Assembly (NCBI GenBank): GCA_905215275.1
Contig: CAJMPE010000105.1
Location: 1-7,087 of the forward strand
DNA from: an uncultured bacterium
GTDB lineage: Bacteria > Actinomycetota > Coriobacteriia > Coriobacteriales > Coriobacteriaceae
Direction of reading: 5' to 3'
Length of the DNA: 7,087 bases
Below the pieces are notes generated by a model. The model made no database searches, was not told the DNA's origin, and saw only the letters and a program-made list of their open reading frames with translations. This document shows positions 1-4,845 of the stretch, piece by piece. The first letter of the stretch is position 1. Every line of letters starts with the position of its first letter. The translations under genes were made by a program, and so were the position numbers.

Positions 1-42
1 GTCAGATTGCCCAAATGCGGACCGCGCAGCGTCGAGCCGTTA
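1..42 (-). repeat. Dispersed intergenic repeat, copy A (cut by window edge)
   Basis: This stretch aligns without gaps to 4804-4845 with 35 of 42 bases identical. The first 17 bases are identical, bases 26-35 are identical, and five of the seven differences fall together at 21-25. Both copies lie immediately downstream of a minus-strand gene and in the same orientation to it. The window starts at the repeat, so its true left end cannot be seen. Read as a peptide, three of the changed codons alter the residue, so it does not look like conserved coding sequence. Confidence 0.7.
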
Positions 43-65
43 CGCGGTTTGGTAAAACCGCGTAA
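40..65 (-). terminator. Perfect 11-bp hairpin right after the SIS gene stop codon; possible terminator
   Basis: TTACGCGGTTT (40-50) and AAACCGCGTAA (55-65) are exact reverse complements around a four-base loop, GGTA. On the minus strand the stem begins at the base after the TAG stop of the SIS-domain gene (66-68). No run of T follows the stem in either direction. It may therefore be an imperfect intrinsic terminator or an mRNA 3'-end stabiliser. Its outer edge overlaps the CCGTTA end of repeat copy A. Confidence 0.55.
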
Positions 66-1058
66 CTAATACTCAAGCTTCCACATGTAGCGGCGCGTCA
101 TGTAGTCCTTATGGGTGACGGCAGAGAGTGCGCGCATGTAGACGTTGTTGAGGATCGGGGCAAAGATCAGGTGGTTGAAGTACTCGCTCACGCTGTCCTT
201 GATGTCGTTGAGGCCGAGCTCCTTGGCGTCGAGCTGATAGACGCGCTCGCCACCGTACTGGTTGACGAAGCGGATGCCGCGCTCGTCGTTGCAGCGGCTG
301 CGGCCGACGCTGATGAGCTGGAACAGCGAGGTGCGCTTGTCCAGGATCTCGAAGGGGCCGTGGAAGAAGTCGCAGGTGTTGATGGTGCAAGAGTCGATCT
401 GCAGCATCTCCTGCACGTTGCAGATGCTAAAGACGTAAGCGGCACCAAAAAGCGGACCCTGAGCCATGACATTAATGCAGGGCTTGTCGACGTTCTGCTC
501 GGCCCACTTAGCTGCGAGCGGACGGGTGTACTCGACGGCCTTGCGATAGATGGGGTCGACCAAGTCGAACGCGGCCATAGCGGTCTCGTACTCGGCATAG
601 CCCTCGGTCTGCTGCGTAAGCTCCATGGCGATCATGGTCACGACGGCGGAGTTGGTACGGCCCATGCAGGACTCATCGACGGCCAGGCTGTCGTACTGGA
701 TCTTGTAGTCGCAGACCTCGGTGAGGCCGGACTCGTCAACATAGATTGCGATGGTGCTGGCGCCGTGGTCCTTGGCGACCTGGGCGGCGACGATGGTCTC
801 CTTGGTGCCGCGCATGGACACGACGACGGCCAGGGTGTTCTCGTTGACGTAGGCAGGGGTTGCGTGCACGAACTCGTTGCTGGTGTAGCTGGAGCTCACG
901 ACCTGCGTGGCCTCGTGCTCCATAAAGTACTGGGCAGGATAGTTGCCGCCGTTGGATCCACCAGCGCCAATCCACACGACGCGCTTGATGCCGCCCTTGT
1001 CTGCCTTGTCAGCCAAAACCTGGGAGACGACATCCTTAACCTGTTCCTGAGTAGTCAT
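66..1058 (-). CDS. SIS-domain sugar-amine 6-phosphate deglycase, FrlB/FraB/GfrF type
   Basis: The 330-residue product has two sugar-isomerase (SIS) domains, roughly residues 24-150 and 190-320, close to the usual length of FrlB-type deglycases (about 340). Seen directly: a first-domain loop GAGGSNGG at 31-38, a phosphosugar-binding segment SMRGTKE at 81-87, and CDFFHGPFEI at 229-238, equivalent to the GEFRHGPLEI segment of E. coli FrlB as I recall it. Glu217 and His233 lie 16 residues apart, the same spacing as the catalytic Glu/His pair described for Salmonella FraB (Glu214/His230). The C-terminus RRYMWKLEY also resembles the family ending RRYYGGLVEY. Such enzymes are cytoplasmic and split a phosphorylated Amadori product into glucose 6-phosphate and an amine or amino acid; which amine (lysine, asparagine or other) cannot be told. 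The ATG at 1058 is preceded by AGAAAGG at 1069-1075. The gene diverges from a GntR/UTRA regulator that probably controls it. No kinase or transporter is visible, so a different SIS aldose-ketose activity remains possible. Confidence 0.82.
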   Translation of the reverse strand: MTTQEQVKDVVSQVLADKADKGGIKRVVWIGAGGSNGGNYPAQYFMEHEATQVVSSSYTSNEFVHATPAYVNENTLAVVVSMRGTKETIVAAQVAKDHGASTIAIYVDESGLTEVCDYKIQYDSLAVDESCMGRTNSAVVTMIAMELTQQTEGYAEYETAMAAFDLVDPIYRKAVEYTRPLAAKWAEQNVDKPCINVMAQGPLFGAAYVFSICNVQEMLQIDSCTINTCDFFHGPFEILDKRTSLFQLISVGRSRCNDERGIRFVNQYGGERVYQLDAKELGLNDIKDSVSEYFNHLIFAPILNNVYMRALSAVTHKDYMTRRYMWKLEY

Positions 1059-1095
1059 CGTGCATCAGCCTTTCTTCTCGTTTGATGCTCTCGAT

Positions 1096-1116
1096 GGCAT
1101 ACAAGTTACATACATG
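1096..1116. promoter_or_regulatory. Operator-like site O1, near the deglycase start
   Basis: This 21-bp sequence matches 1235-1255 at 19 of 21 positions, the copy that lies just upstream of the regulator's start codon. It contains two ATACA half-sites (1099-1103 and 1110-1114) exactly 11 bp apart, about one helical turn. Its position over the putative deglycase -10 fits repression by the adjacent GntR/UTRA protein, but binding is inferred. Confidence 0.55.
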
Positions 1117-1131
1117 TTTTGGTTATGTCGA
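1103..1131 (-). promoter_or_regulatory. Candidate promoter of the SIS deglycase gene
   Basis: On the minus strand TCGACA (1131-1126) matches the -35 consensus at five of six bases. After a 17-bp spacer comes TAACTT (1108-1103), a weak -10 with three matches. Transcription would begin near 1096, leaving a leader of about 38 nt before the ATG at 1058. The -10 lies inside operator-like repeat 1096-1116, as expected for a repressed promoter. A weaker alternative is TTGTCG (1184-1179) with TATCTA (1160-1155) and an 18-bp spacer. Confidence 0.33.
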
Positions 1132-1135
1132 CTAG

Positions 1136-1143
1136 TTGTATGC
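1136..1143. promoter_or_regulatory. Operator-like half-site TTGTATGC, with an extended -10 beside it
   Basis: TTGTATGC is the exact reverse complement of the GCATACAA found in the sites at 1097-1104 and 1236-1243. On the plus strand it overlaps TGCTATATT (1141-1149), which fits an extended -10 (TGn plus TATATT) that could serve gntR with a long leader. The only -35 candidate, TTGGTT at 1119-1124, has an over-long 19-bp spacer. Confidence 0.4.
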
Positions 1144-1206
1144 TATATTTGTCTTAGATATTTTGCTGATGCGGTTTTCGACAACTGGCTACCAGCGGTT
1201 TTGTTG

Positions 1207-1234
1207 TTGTATTGAATACATGCTTGCTTAGATA
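1207..1234 (+). promoter_or_regulatory. Candidate gntR promoter overlapping a palindrome
   Basis: TTGTAT (1207-1212) could be a -35 and TAGATA (1229-1234) a -10, separated by 16 bp. The -35 is embedded in the palindrome TGTATT-G-AATACA (1208-1220), whose arms are perfect six-base complements. The second operator-like repeat begins at the next base, 1235. This arrangement suggests that the regulator controls its own gene. Promoter boxes in this AT-richer gap are easy to find by chance, so the call is tentative. Confidence 0.35.
1208..1220. promoter_or_regulatory. Palindromic operator candidate TGTATT-G-AATACA
   Basis: The site is a perfect inverted repeat of six-base arms around a single central G. 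Its half-site AATACA shares the ATACA core with the two 21-bp repeats in the same intergenic region. GntR-family proteins bind as dimers to short palindromes of this kind, so it is the most symmetrical candidate site here. Confidence 0.45.
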
Positions 1235-1255
1235 GGCATACAAGTTAGATACAGG
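1235..1255. promoter_or_regulatory. Operator-like site O2, upstream of gntR
   Basis: This is the second copy of the 21-bp repeat (19 of 21 identical to 1096-1116), again with two ATACA half-sites 11 bp apart (1238-1242 and 1249-1253). It ends eight bases before the gntR ATG and covers the weak ribosome-binding sequence ACAGG. Bound protein would block initiation or early elongation of gntR, consistent with autoregulation. Confidence 0.55.
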
Positions 1256-1263
1256 TTGATCAC

Positions 1264-1986
1264 ATGAACGCTTCGTCTAAAAAGAAACTGAACCAATACG
1301 AGCGCTTGGCGGGCATGTTGCGTGACCGCATCGCCGCCGGCATCTACGCACGCGGAGACAAGCTGCCGTCCGAGATGGAACTCATGGACGAATCGGGGCT
1401 GTCGCGCAGCACCGTGCGCCACGCCCTTAAGGTTCTCGTTGATGAGGGCCTGGTGCGCACCGAGCGCGGGCGTGGCGCCTTTGTGGCCGACACGCCCGCG
1501 CTCCACGAGAACAACCTAGTGTTTTCGAGCTATACCAAGCAGGTCGAAGGTCAGGGCATGAAGCCCACCACGCGCACCGTGGACTCGGGCTTTGCCAAGG
1601 CGGCCGGCAGCATAGCTAAGTTCTTTGACGCCGCCGTGGGCAGCAAGCTCGTCAAACTTGTCCGTCTGCGCTACCTGGACGACGTGCCGCTGTGCCTGGA
1701 GACCACCTACCTGCCGCCAAGCTTCGAGACGCTCATCGATCGCGATATCAACGGTTCGCTCTACGCGACGCTGCGCCAAGAATTCCATCGCGCGCCGGCA
1801 CAGGGGCATAAGACCTTTGAGGTGTGCTACGCCTCGCAAAACGAGGCGTTTTTGCTCAACGTCGAGCGCGGGCAGGCACTAATCCTGATCACCGACTACG
1901 TCTACGACACCGACGGCCGCCCGCTCCATGTCTCCAAGCGCATCCAACGCACCGACCGTGCCAAATACACCGAACCCATCGGCTAA
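1264..1986 (+). CDS. GntR-family transcriptional regulator, UTRA (HutC) subfamily
   Basis: The 240-residue protein has the standard length and layout of HutC-type regulators. An N-terminal winged helix-turn-helix covers about residues 8-78, with the hallmark segments GDKLPSEMEL and GLSRSTVRHALKVL followed by the wing GLVRTERGRGAFV. A UTRA ligand-binding domain covers about 90-235, with the typical YLPPSFETL and DGRPLHVSK segments. UTRA domains usually bind a phosphorylated sugar or related metabolite, which releases or alters DNA binding. The gene diverges from the SIS deglycase gene, so the likely ligand is the deglycase substrate or a relative, and the role is probably local repression. The ATG at 1264 follows a weak ACAGG eight bases upstream. 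It ends at a strong terminator beginning nine bases after its stop codon. The family call is firm; target and ligand are inferred from position. Confidence 0.9.
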   Translation: MNASSKKKLNQYERLAGMLRDRIAAGIYARGDKLPSEMELMDESGLSRSTVRHALKVLVDEGLVRTERGRGAFVADTPALHENNLVFSSYTKQVEGQGMKPTTRTVDSGFAKAAGSIAKFFDAAVGSKLVKLVRLRYLDDVPLCLETTYLPPSFETLIDRDINGSLYATLRQEFHRAPAQGHKTFEVCYASQNEAFLLNVERGQALILITDYVYDTDGRPLHVSKRIQRTDRAKYTEPIG

Positions 1987-1994
1987 CCAACACC

Positions 1995-2035
1995 AAAACC
2001 ACCACAAAGGGGACAGGCACCTTTGTGGTGGTTTT
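1995..2035. terminator. Strong, probably bidirectional terminator with GGGGACAGGCACC in the loop region
   Basis: AAAACCACCACAAAGG (1995-2010) pairs perfectly with CCTTTGTGGTGGTTTT (2020-2035), a 16-bp stem with a nine-base loop (2011-2019). Arms begin with AAAA and end with TTTT, so each strand has a short U run and the structure can stop transcripts from both the plus-strand gntR gene and the minus-strand GNAT gene. The stop codon of the GNAT gene (2034-2036) lies in the right arm. Loop and stem base together read GGGGACAGGCACC. Confidence 0.85.
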
Positions 2036-2615
2036 AGGCGAGGAGGTCGGGGAACCAGGTTGGCTTAGGTTGGTTAGGGACGCGCTCGGCTAGGACCAAC
2101 TCCATCCAGCACATGTCGTACCAGCGGCCGAACTTTTGGGCGCAGCGGTCAAAAGCGCCGACCAGGCGGTAGCCCATATGGGCATGGAAATCCTGACTGT
2201 TGTGCGTCAGATACTCGTCGTCCTTGTCGTGCGGCACGGCGATGAGCGCGCACATATTGGTGATGCCCATCGCGATCAGGCATTGCTTGAGCGCATCGTG
2301 CAGCTTGCGGCCCAGCCCGCCGTGGCGCACGTCGCGCGCAAGGTAGATCGATGTCTCGACCGACCAGTCGTATGCCTCGCGGCTGTTAAGCGGACTCACA
2401 TAGGCATAGCCTACCGGATGCCCGTCCAGCTCCATCACCAGATACGGATAGCGCTTGAGCGTGCGTTCGATGCGCCCGGCGAACTCCTCAACGCTCGGCA
2501 CCTCGTATTCGCAGGTAATCGCCGTCTGGCGCACATACGGCTCATAGATGGCAAGCAACGCCGGCGCATCATCGGGCGTCGCCAGACGAATCGTCGGCTC
2601 GGACATCTCGGGCAT
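2034..2615 (-). CDS. GNAT N-acetyltransferase, phosphinothricin/MnaT-like (COG1247 type)
   Basis: The 193-residue protein has one GNAT fold over nearly its whole length. It opens with IRLATPDDAPALLAIY, and it carries GYAYVSPLN at 69-77, the family signature AYDWSVETSIYL at 81-92, and the acetyl-CoA pyrophosphate loop RHGGLG (R97-G102). HMGYRLVG at 136-143 and FGRWYDMCWMEL at 162-173 complete the pattern of Pat/MnaT-like enzymes. These transfer acetyl from acetyl-CoA to the amino group of small amino-acid-like substrates (phosphinothricin, methionine sulfone or sulfoximine); the natural substrate here is unknown. I chose the ATG at 2615 because GGGGGAGGGG ends four bases upstream. A longer reading from a TTG at 2639 would place that purine block inside the gene, and an ATG at 2606 is too far from it. 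The stop codon lies in the shared terminator with gntR. A terminator at 2640-2675 separates it from the upstream gene, so it is probably transcribed on its own. Confidence 0.9.
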   Translation of the reverse strand: MPEMSEPTIRLATPDDAPALLAIYEPYVRQTAITCEYEVPSVEEFAGRIERTLKRYPYLVMELDGHPVGYAYVSPLNSREAYDWSVETSIYLARDVRHGGLGRKLHDALKQCLIAMGITNMCALIAVPHDKDDEYLTHNSQDFHAHMGYRLVGAFDRCAQKFGRWYDMCWMELVLAERVPNQPKPTWFPDLLA

Positions 2616-2619
2616 ACAG

Positions 2620-2631
2620 CCCCTCCCCCTC
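2620..2631 (-). promoter_or_regulatory. Strong ribosome-binding site that sets the GNAT start
   Basis: On the minus strand GAGGGGGAGGGG precedes the ATG at 2615 by four bases (CTGT). Its GGAGG core is six bases from that start, close to ideal spacing, which favours 2615 over the TTG at 2639 and the ATG at 2606. Confidence 0.7.
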
Positions 2632-2639
2632 AAAAGCAA

Positions 2640-2675
2640 AGGCCGCCCTGCGCCAAACCCAGCGCAAGGCGGCCT
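2640..2675 (-). terminator. Intrinsic terminator of the threonine aldolase gene
   Basis: On the minus strand AGGCCGCC (2675-2668) and GGCGGCCT (2647-2640) form a GC-rich stem. The stem continues past one A.C mismatch (2667 with 2648) into five more pairs (GCGCA 2662-2666 with TGCGC 2649-2653), closing an eight-base loop. The stem is followed by TTGCTTTTG. It starts 17 bases past the aldolase stop codon, the normal position for an intrinsic terminator. Confidence 0.8.
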
Positions 2676-2692
2676 CTCGTCATTACATCAGA

Positions 2693-3718
2693 CTACAGGA
2701 CAGCCGCCAGCGCGTCGATGTCCTCCTGCATCGTGGCCCAGCTGGTACAAAAACGCACCACCGTGTGGGTCTCGTCGTACTTTTCCCAGTACTCGATCGA
2801 GGCATGCTCGCGAATGCGGGCCATATCCTCGTTGGGCAGAATCACAAACTGCTGGTTAGTCGGCGTCTCCAAGAAGAACTGGTAACCGCGCTCGTGCAGC
2901 ACGCGACGCAGCGCCTGAGCCATCTCAATCGCCTGTCGGCCAATCTCAAAATACAGGCCATCGGTAAAGAGCGCCTCAAACTGCACGCCCGTCAGGCGGC
3001 CTTTGGCAAGCAGCGCGCCATGTTGCTTAATGCGAGGAATGGGATGCGCCGGGGCGTGCATGCCGCAGAACACCACAGCTTCGCCGCAGAGCGCGCCGCA
3101 CTTGGTGCCGCCGATGTAGAACACGTCACACAGCTGCGCCAGCTCGGGCAAGGTAATGTCGCACTCATCGGCCGCCAGCGCATAGGCCAGGCGGGCGCCA
3201 TCCACAAACAGCGGAATCTCGCGCTTCTGGCACACCGCGTGAATCGCCGCGAGCTCGGCCTTGGAGTACAGCGTGCCGTACTCGGTCGATAGGCTCACGT
3301 ACACGGCGCCCGGGAACACCGTGTGCTCGTAGCTCTCGTTTTCGTAGAACACCTGGATATAGTTCTCGAGGTCCTCGGCGTGCATCTTGCCCTCGTAGCC
3401 GGGGATGGTGAGCACCTTGTGGCCGCCAAACTCGATGGCGCCCGCCTCGTGACAGGCGACGTGGCCAGTCTCGGCGGCAACGACGCCCTCGTAGGGCGCA
3501 AGCAGCATGTCGATCACCGTCGCGTTGGCCTGCGTACCGCCCACCAGAAAAAACACGTCGGCATCGGGGGCCTGACAGGCCTCGCGGATAAGCTGCTTGG
3601 CACGCTCGGTGTGCGCATCGGTACCGTAGCCGGGCTGCGGCTCCATGTTGGTGTCGACGAGTGCCTGCAGCACCGCCGGATGTGCGCCGTGGGAATAGTC
3701 GTTGTTAAACGCGAGCAT
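2693..3718 (-). CDS. ltaE: Low-specificity L-threonine aldolase-like PLP enzyme (beta-eliminating lyase family)
   Basis: The 341-residue product matches PLP-dependent threonine aldolases of fold type I in length and motif order. Visible are FNNDYSHGAHP at the N-terminus, GGTQANAT at 60-67 (cofactor phosphate region), HVACHEAGA with His86 (ring-stacking position) and Glu91, FVDGARL with Asp173 (contacts the pyridine nitrogen) and Arg176, GGTKCGA with the Schiff-base Lys206, and VVRFCTSWAT with Arg322 as the likely substrate-carboxylate contact. The expected reaction is cleavage of L-threonine or allo-threonine to glycine and acetaldehyde in the cytoplasm. The GGTK-type lysine segment places it in the subgroup of bacterial aldolases distinct in detail from E. 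coli LtaE, so the preferred beta-hydroxy amino acid is uncertain. The ATG at 3718 has GAGAGG at 3725-3730, six bases away. The upstream PAP2 gene ends 45 bp before this start, so read-through is possible; its own terminator follows at 2640-2675. Confidence 0.9.
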   Translation of the reverse strand: MLAFNNDYSHGAHPAVLQALVDTNMEPQPGYGTDAHTERAKQLIREACQAPDADVFFLVGGTQANATVIDMLLAPYEGVVAAETGHVACHEAGAIEFGGHKVLTIPGYEGKMHAEDLENYIQVFYENESYEHTVFPGAVYVSLSTEYGTLYSKAELAAIHAVCQKREIPLFVDGARLAYALAADECDITLPELAQLCDVFYIGGTKCGALCGEAVVFCGMHAPAHPIPRIKQHGALLAKGRLTGVQFEALFTDGLYFEIGRQAIEMAQALRRVLHERGYQFFLETPTNQQFVILPNEDMARIREHASIEYWEKYDETHTVVRFCTSWATMQEDIDALAAVL

Positions 3719-3763
3719 GGCAATCCTCTCTTACCGGGTATCGGTCAGATGATTCAAACGGAG

Positions 3764-4627
3764 CTATTGTACGCCGTTGGGATAGGCAATGCGCGCGGCA
3801 AGACACTCAAGTGCCAGTACCAGAGCAAAACCGCAGCTCACGTCACTCAAAAAGTGCGCTCCGATCACGATGCGGCCAAACGCGACGAGCGCCGCGACCA
3901 CAGCCGCCGTCCAAAAGACCACACGACGGCGCGACGGCTTTTCCTTAAAGGCCGTCGCGGGAAGCCCAGCGAGCATAAGACCGATCGCCGCGTGCGCCGT
4001 GTGTCCGCTCGCAAACGACTTAAAGCCGTCCTTGACTACACCGGCGGCAATATAGGCCCACTTGTCGGGGTTGCCAATCACCCACCACGGCTGAAACTCG
4101 AGTCCCTGCGTCACCTCGACCACGCGCATGCGTGGGCGCGACCACAGCGGTTTAACGATAACGTTAAGGATAATGGCCTGAGCGACCCACACGGCAAGCA
4201 CCATCAACGCCCAGCGCGTGAGCTCGTCGGGCTCGGTCGTGCGTGTAAAGCGATAGACGATAAGGTTGGCAGCGATGACCAGCACAAACGTCAGTACCAA
4301 CTGAACAGCGATGAGTTTGCCGCCAACCTTCAGAGACGAAACGATCTCATAGCCGGCCAGGCCAACGTTGACGAGGATGCCGAGCACGGCGAGCCATTTG
4401 CTCCCCCTGGAGTCGGGACGCACCGCGCGCACGAGCATAACGCCCGCGACGCTTGCCGTCAGCTCGAACGGCAGCTCGCCGGCGGCCTCGATAAAGCGGC
4501 CGTACATGCTACCGATGTTGAACAGCGCACTCGAGATCTGATAATCGAAAAACGACCCAGCGAGCAGACAAAAGGCCAGGATGACCGCGATAGCAGCGGC
4601 ATCTTTCTTATAGATATACCCGAACAT
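3764..4627 (-). CDS. PAP2-superfamily membrane phosphatase
   Basis: The 287-residue protein is very hydrophobic, with about seven to eight likely membrane segments (around residues 10-27, 52-67, 77-93, 104-126, 138-158, 210-226, 236-252 and 264-280). The three PAP2 phosphatase motifs are present in order: KPLWSRPRM with Lys159 and Arg164; FASGHTAH with Ser207, Gly208 and the catalytic His209; and GRIVIGAHFLSD with Arg252, the nucleophilic His258 and Asp262. Enzymes of this family remove phosphate from lipid or isoprenoid phosphates (phosphatidate, undecaprenyl diphosphate) or from sugar phosphates at the membrane; the substrate cannot be read from sequence. The second proline of the usual KX6RP motif is Met. 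About 150 residues precede motif 1, longer than in minimal PAP2 proteins. I chose the ATG at 4627 because AAAGGAAAG lies directly upstream (4629-4637). A TTG at 4666 would add 13 polar residues with no ribosome-binding site. It sits 215 bp after mfd and 45 bp before the aldolase gene. Confidence 0.88.
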   Translation of the reverse strand: MFGYIYKKDAAAIAVILAFCLLAGSFFDYQISSALFNIGSMYGRFIEAAGELPFELTASVAGVMLVRAVRPDSRGSKWLAVLGILVNVGLAGYEIVSSLKVGGKLIAVQLVLTFVLVIAANLIVYRFTRTTEPDELTRWALMVLAVWVAQAIILNVIVKPLWSRPRMRVVEVTQGLEFQPWWVIGNPDKWAYIAAGVVKDGFKSFASGHTAHAAIGLMLAGLPATAFKEKPSRRRVVFWTAAVVAALVAFGRIVIGAHFLSDVSCGFALVLALECLAARIAYPNGVQ

Positions 4628-4692
4628 ACTTTCCTTTCGGTCGGGCGAAGGGCGGTCAACCTGCAATGTGGGTGAGACGAAGATGGCTTTGT

Positions 4693-4712
4693 CCCGTAAA
4701 TACCCTTACAGG
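4693..4712 (-). other. Small hairpin in the PAP2 leader region
   Basis: On the minus strand CCTGTAA (4712-4706) can pair with TTACGGG (4699-4693), a seven-base stem with one U.G pair and a six-base loop. It lies about 65 bases before the PAP2 start codon. The stem is modest and may be chance. Confidence 0.3.
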
Positions 4713-4772
4713 TTGAGCATAAGTAAGCGAAAACGTTCCATTTGTGGCAAGGTGGCCCGAAGGAGGAGGGAA

Positions 4773-4788
4773 GCGTACCTGCGTACGC
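4773..4788. repeat. Inverted repeat GCGTAC-CTGC-GTACGC
   Basis: Six-base arms pair perfectly around CTGC. It lies in the purine-rich block (GAAGGAGGAGGGAAG, 4759-4773) just left of the dispersed repeat, and may belong to the same larger element. Confidence 0.4.
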
Positions 4789-4803
4789 GACCGACGAGTG
4801 AGG

Positions 4804-4845
4804 GTCAGATTGCCCAAATGGGGCGTTTGCAGCGTCGACCCGTTA
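4804..4845 (-). repeat. Dispersed intergenic repeat, copy B, ending on the mfd stop codon
   Basis: This copy matches positions 1-42 at 35 of 42 bases without gaps. Its last three bases, 4843-4845, are the TAA stop codon of mfd on the minus strand, and similarity ceases right there. It contains GCCC-AAATG-GGGC (4812-4824), a short hairpin that copy A lacks because of the change at position 18 and the 21-25 cluster. Confidence 0.7.

Larger units (their letters stand above)
4628..4842. other. Intergenic region between mfd and the PAP2 gene, with repeat and small hairpins
   Basis: This 215-bp gap carries no convincing gene. It contains the second dispersed repeat (4804-4845), a small hairpin (4693-4712) and an inverted repeat (4773-4788). 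No good promoter for the PAP2 gene and no T-tailed terminator for mfd could be recognised. A short open frame on the plus strand (4668-4859, GTG start, Arg-rich) runs into the end of mfd and is not supported. Confidence 0.6.

Noticed and set aside
111..1085. Long plus-strand open frame opposite the SIS gene
   Set aside because: It is the antisense shadow of a high-GC gene, with a Val/Leu/Asp/Gly-rich product and no domain, while the minus strand gives a complete recognisable SIS enzyme.
1059..1263. Small gene or riboswitch in the divergent gap
   Set aside because: No open frame with a ribosome-binding site and no recognisable riboswitch fold is present. The ATACA/TGTAT repeats explain the region better as regulator binding sites.
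2616..2639. Longer GNAT start at the TTG at 2639
   Set aside because: It would translate the purine-rich ribosome-binding block into extra N-terminal residues (LLRGRG) not expected of the family.
4628..4666. Longer PAP2 start at the TTG at 4666
   Set aside because: The added residues are polar, there is no ribosome-binding site before them, and a good one sits directly before the ATG at 4627.
3323..4675. 450-codon plus-strand open frame opposite the aldolase and PAP2 genes
   Set aside because: It spans two well-supported minus-strand genes and their intergenic gap, and its product has no recognisable motif.
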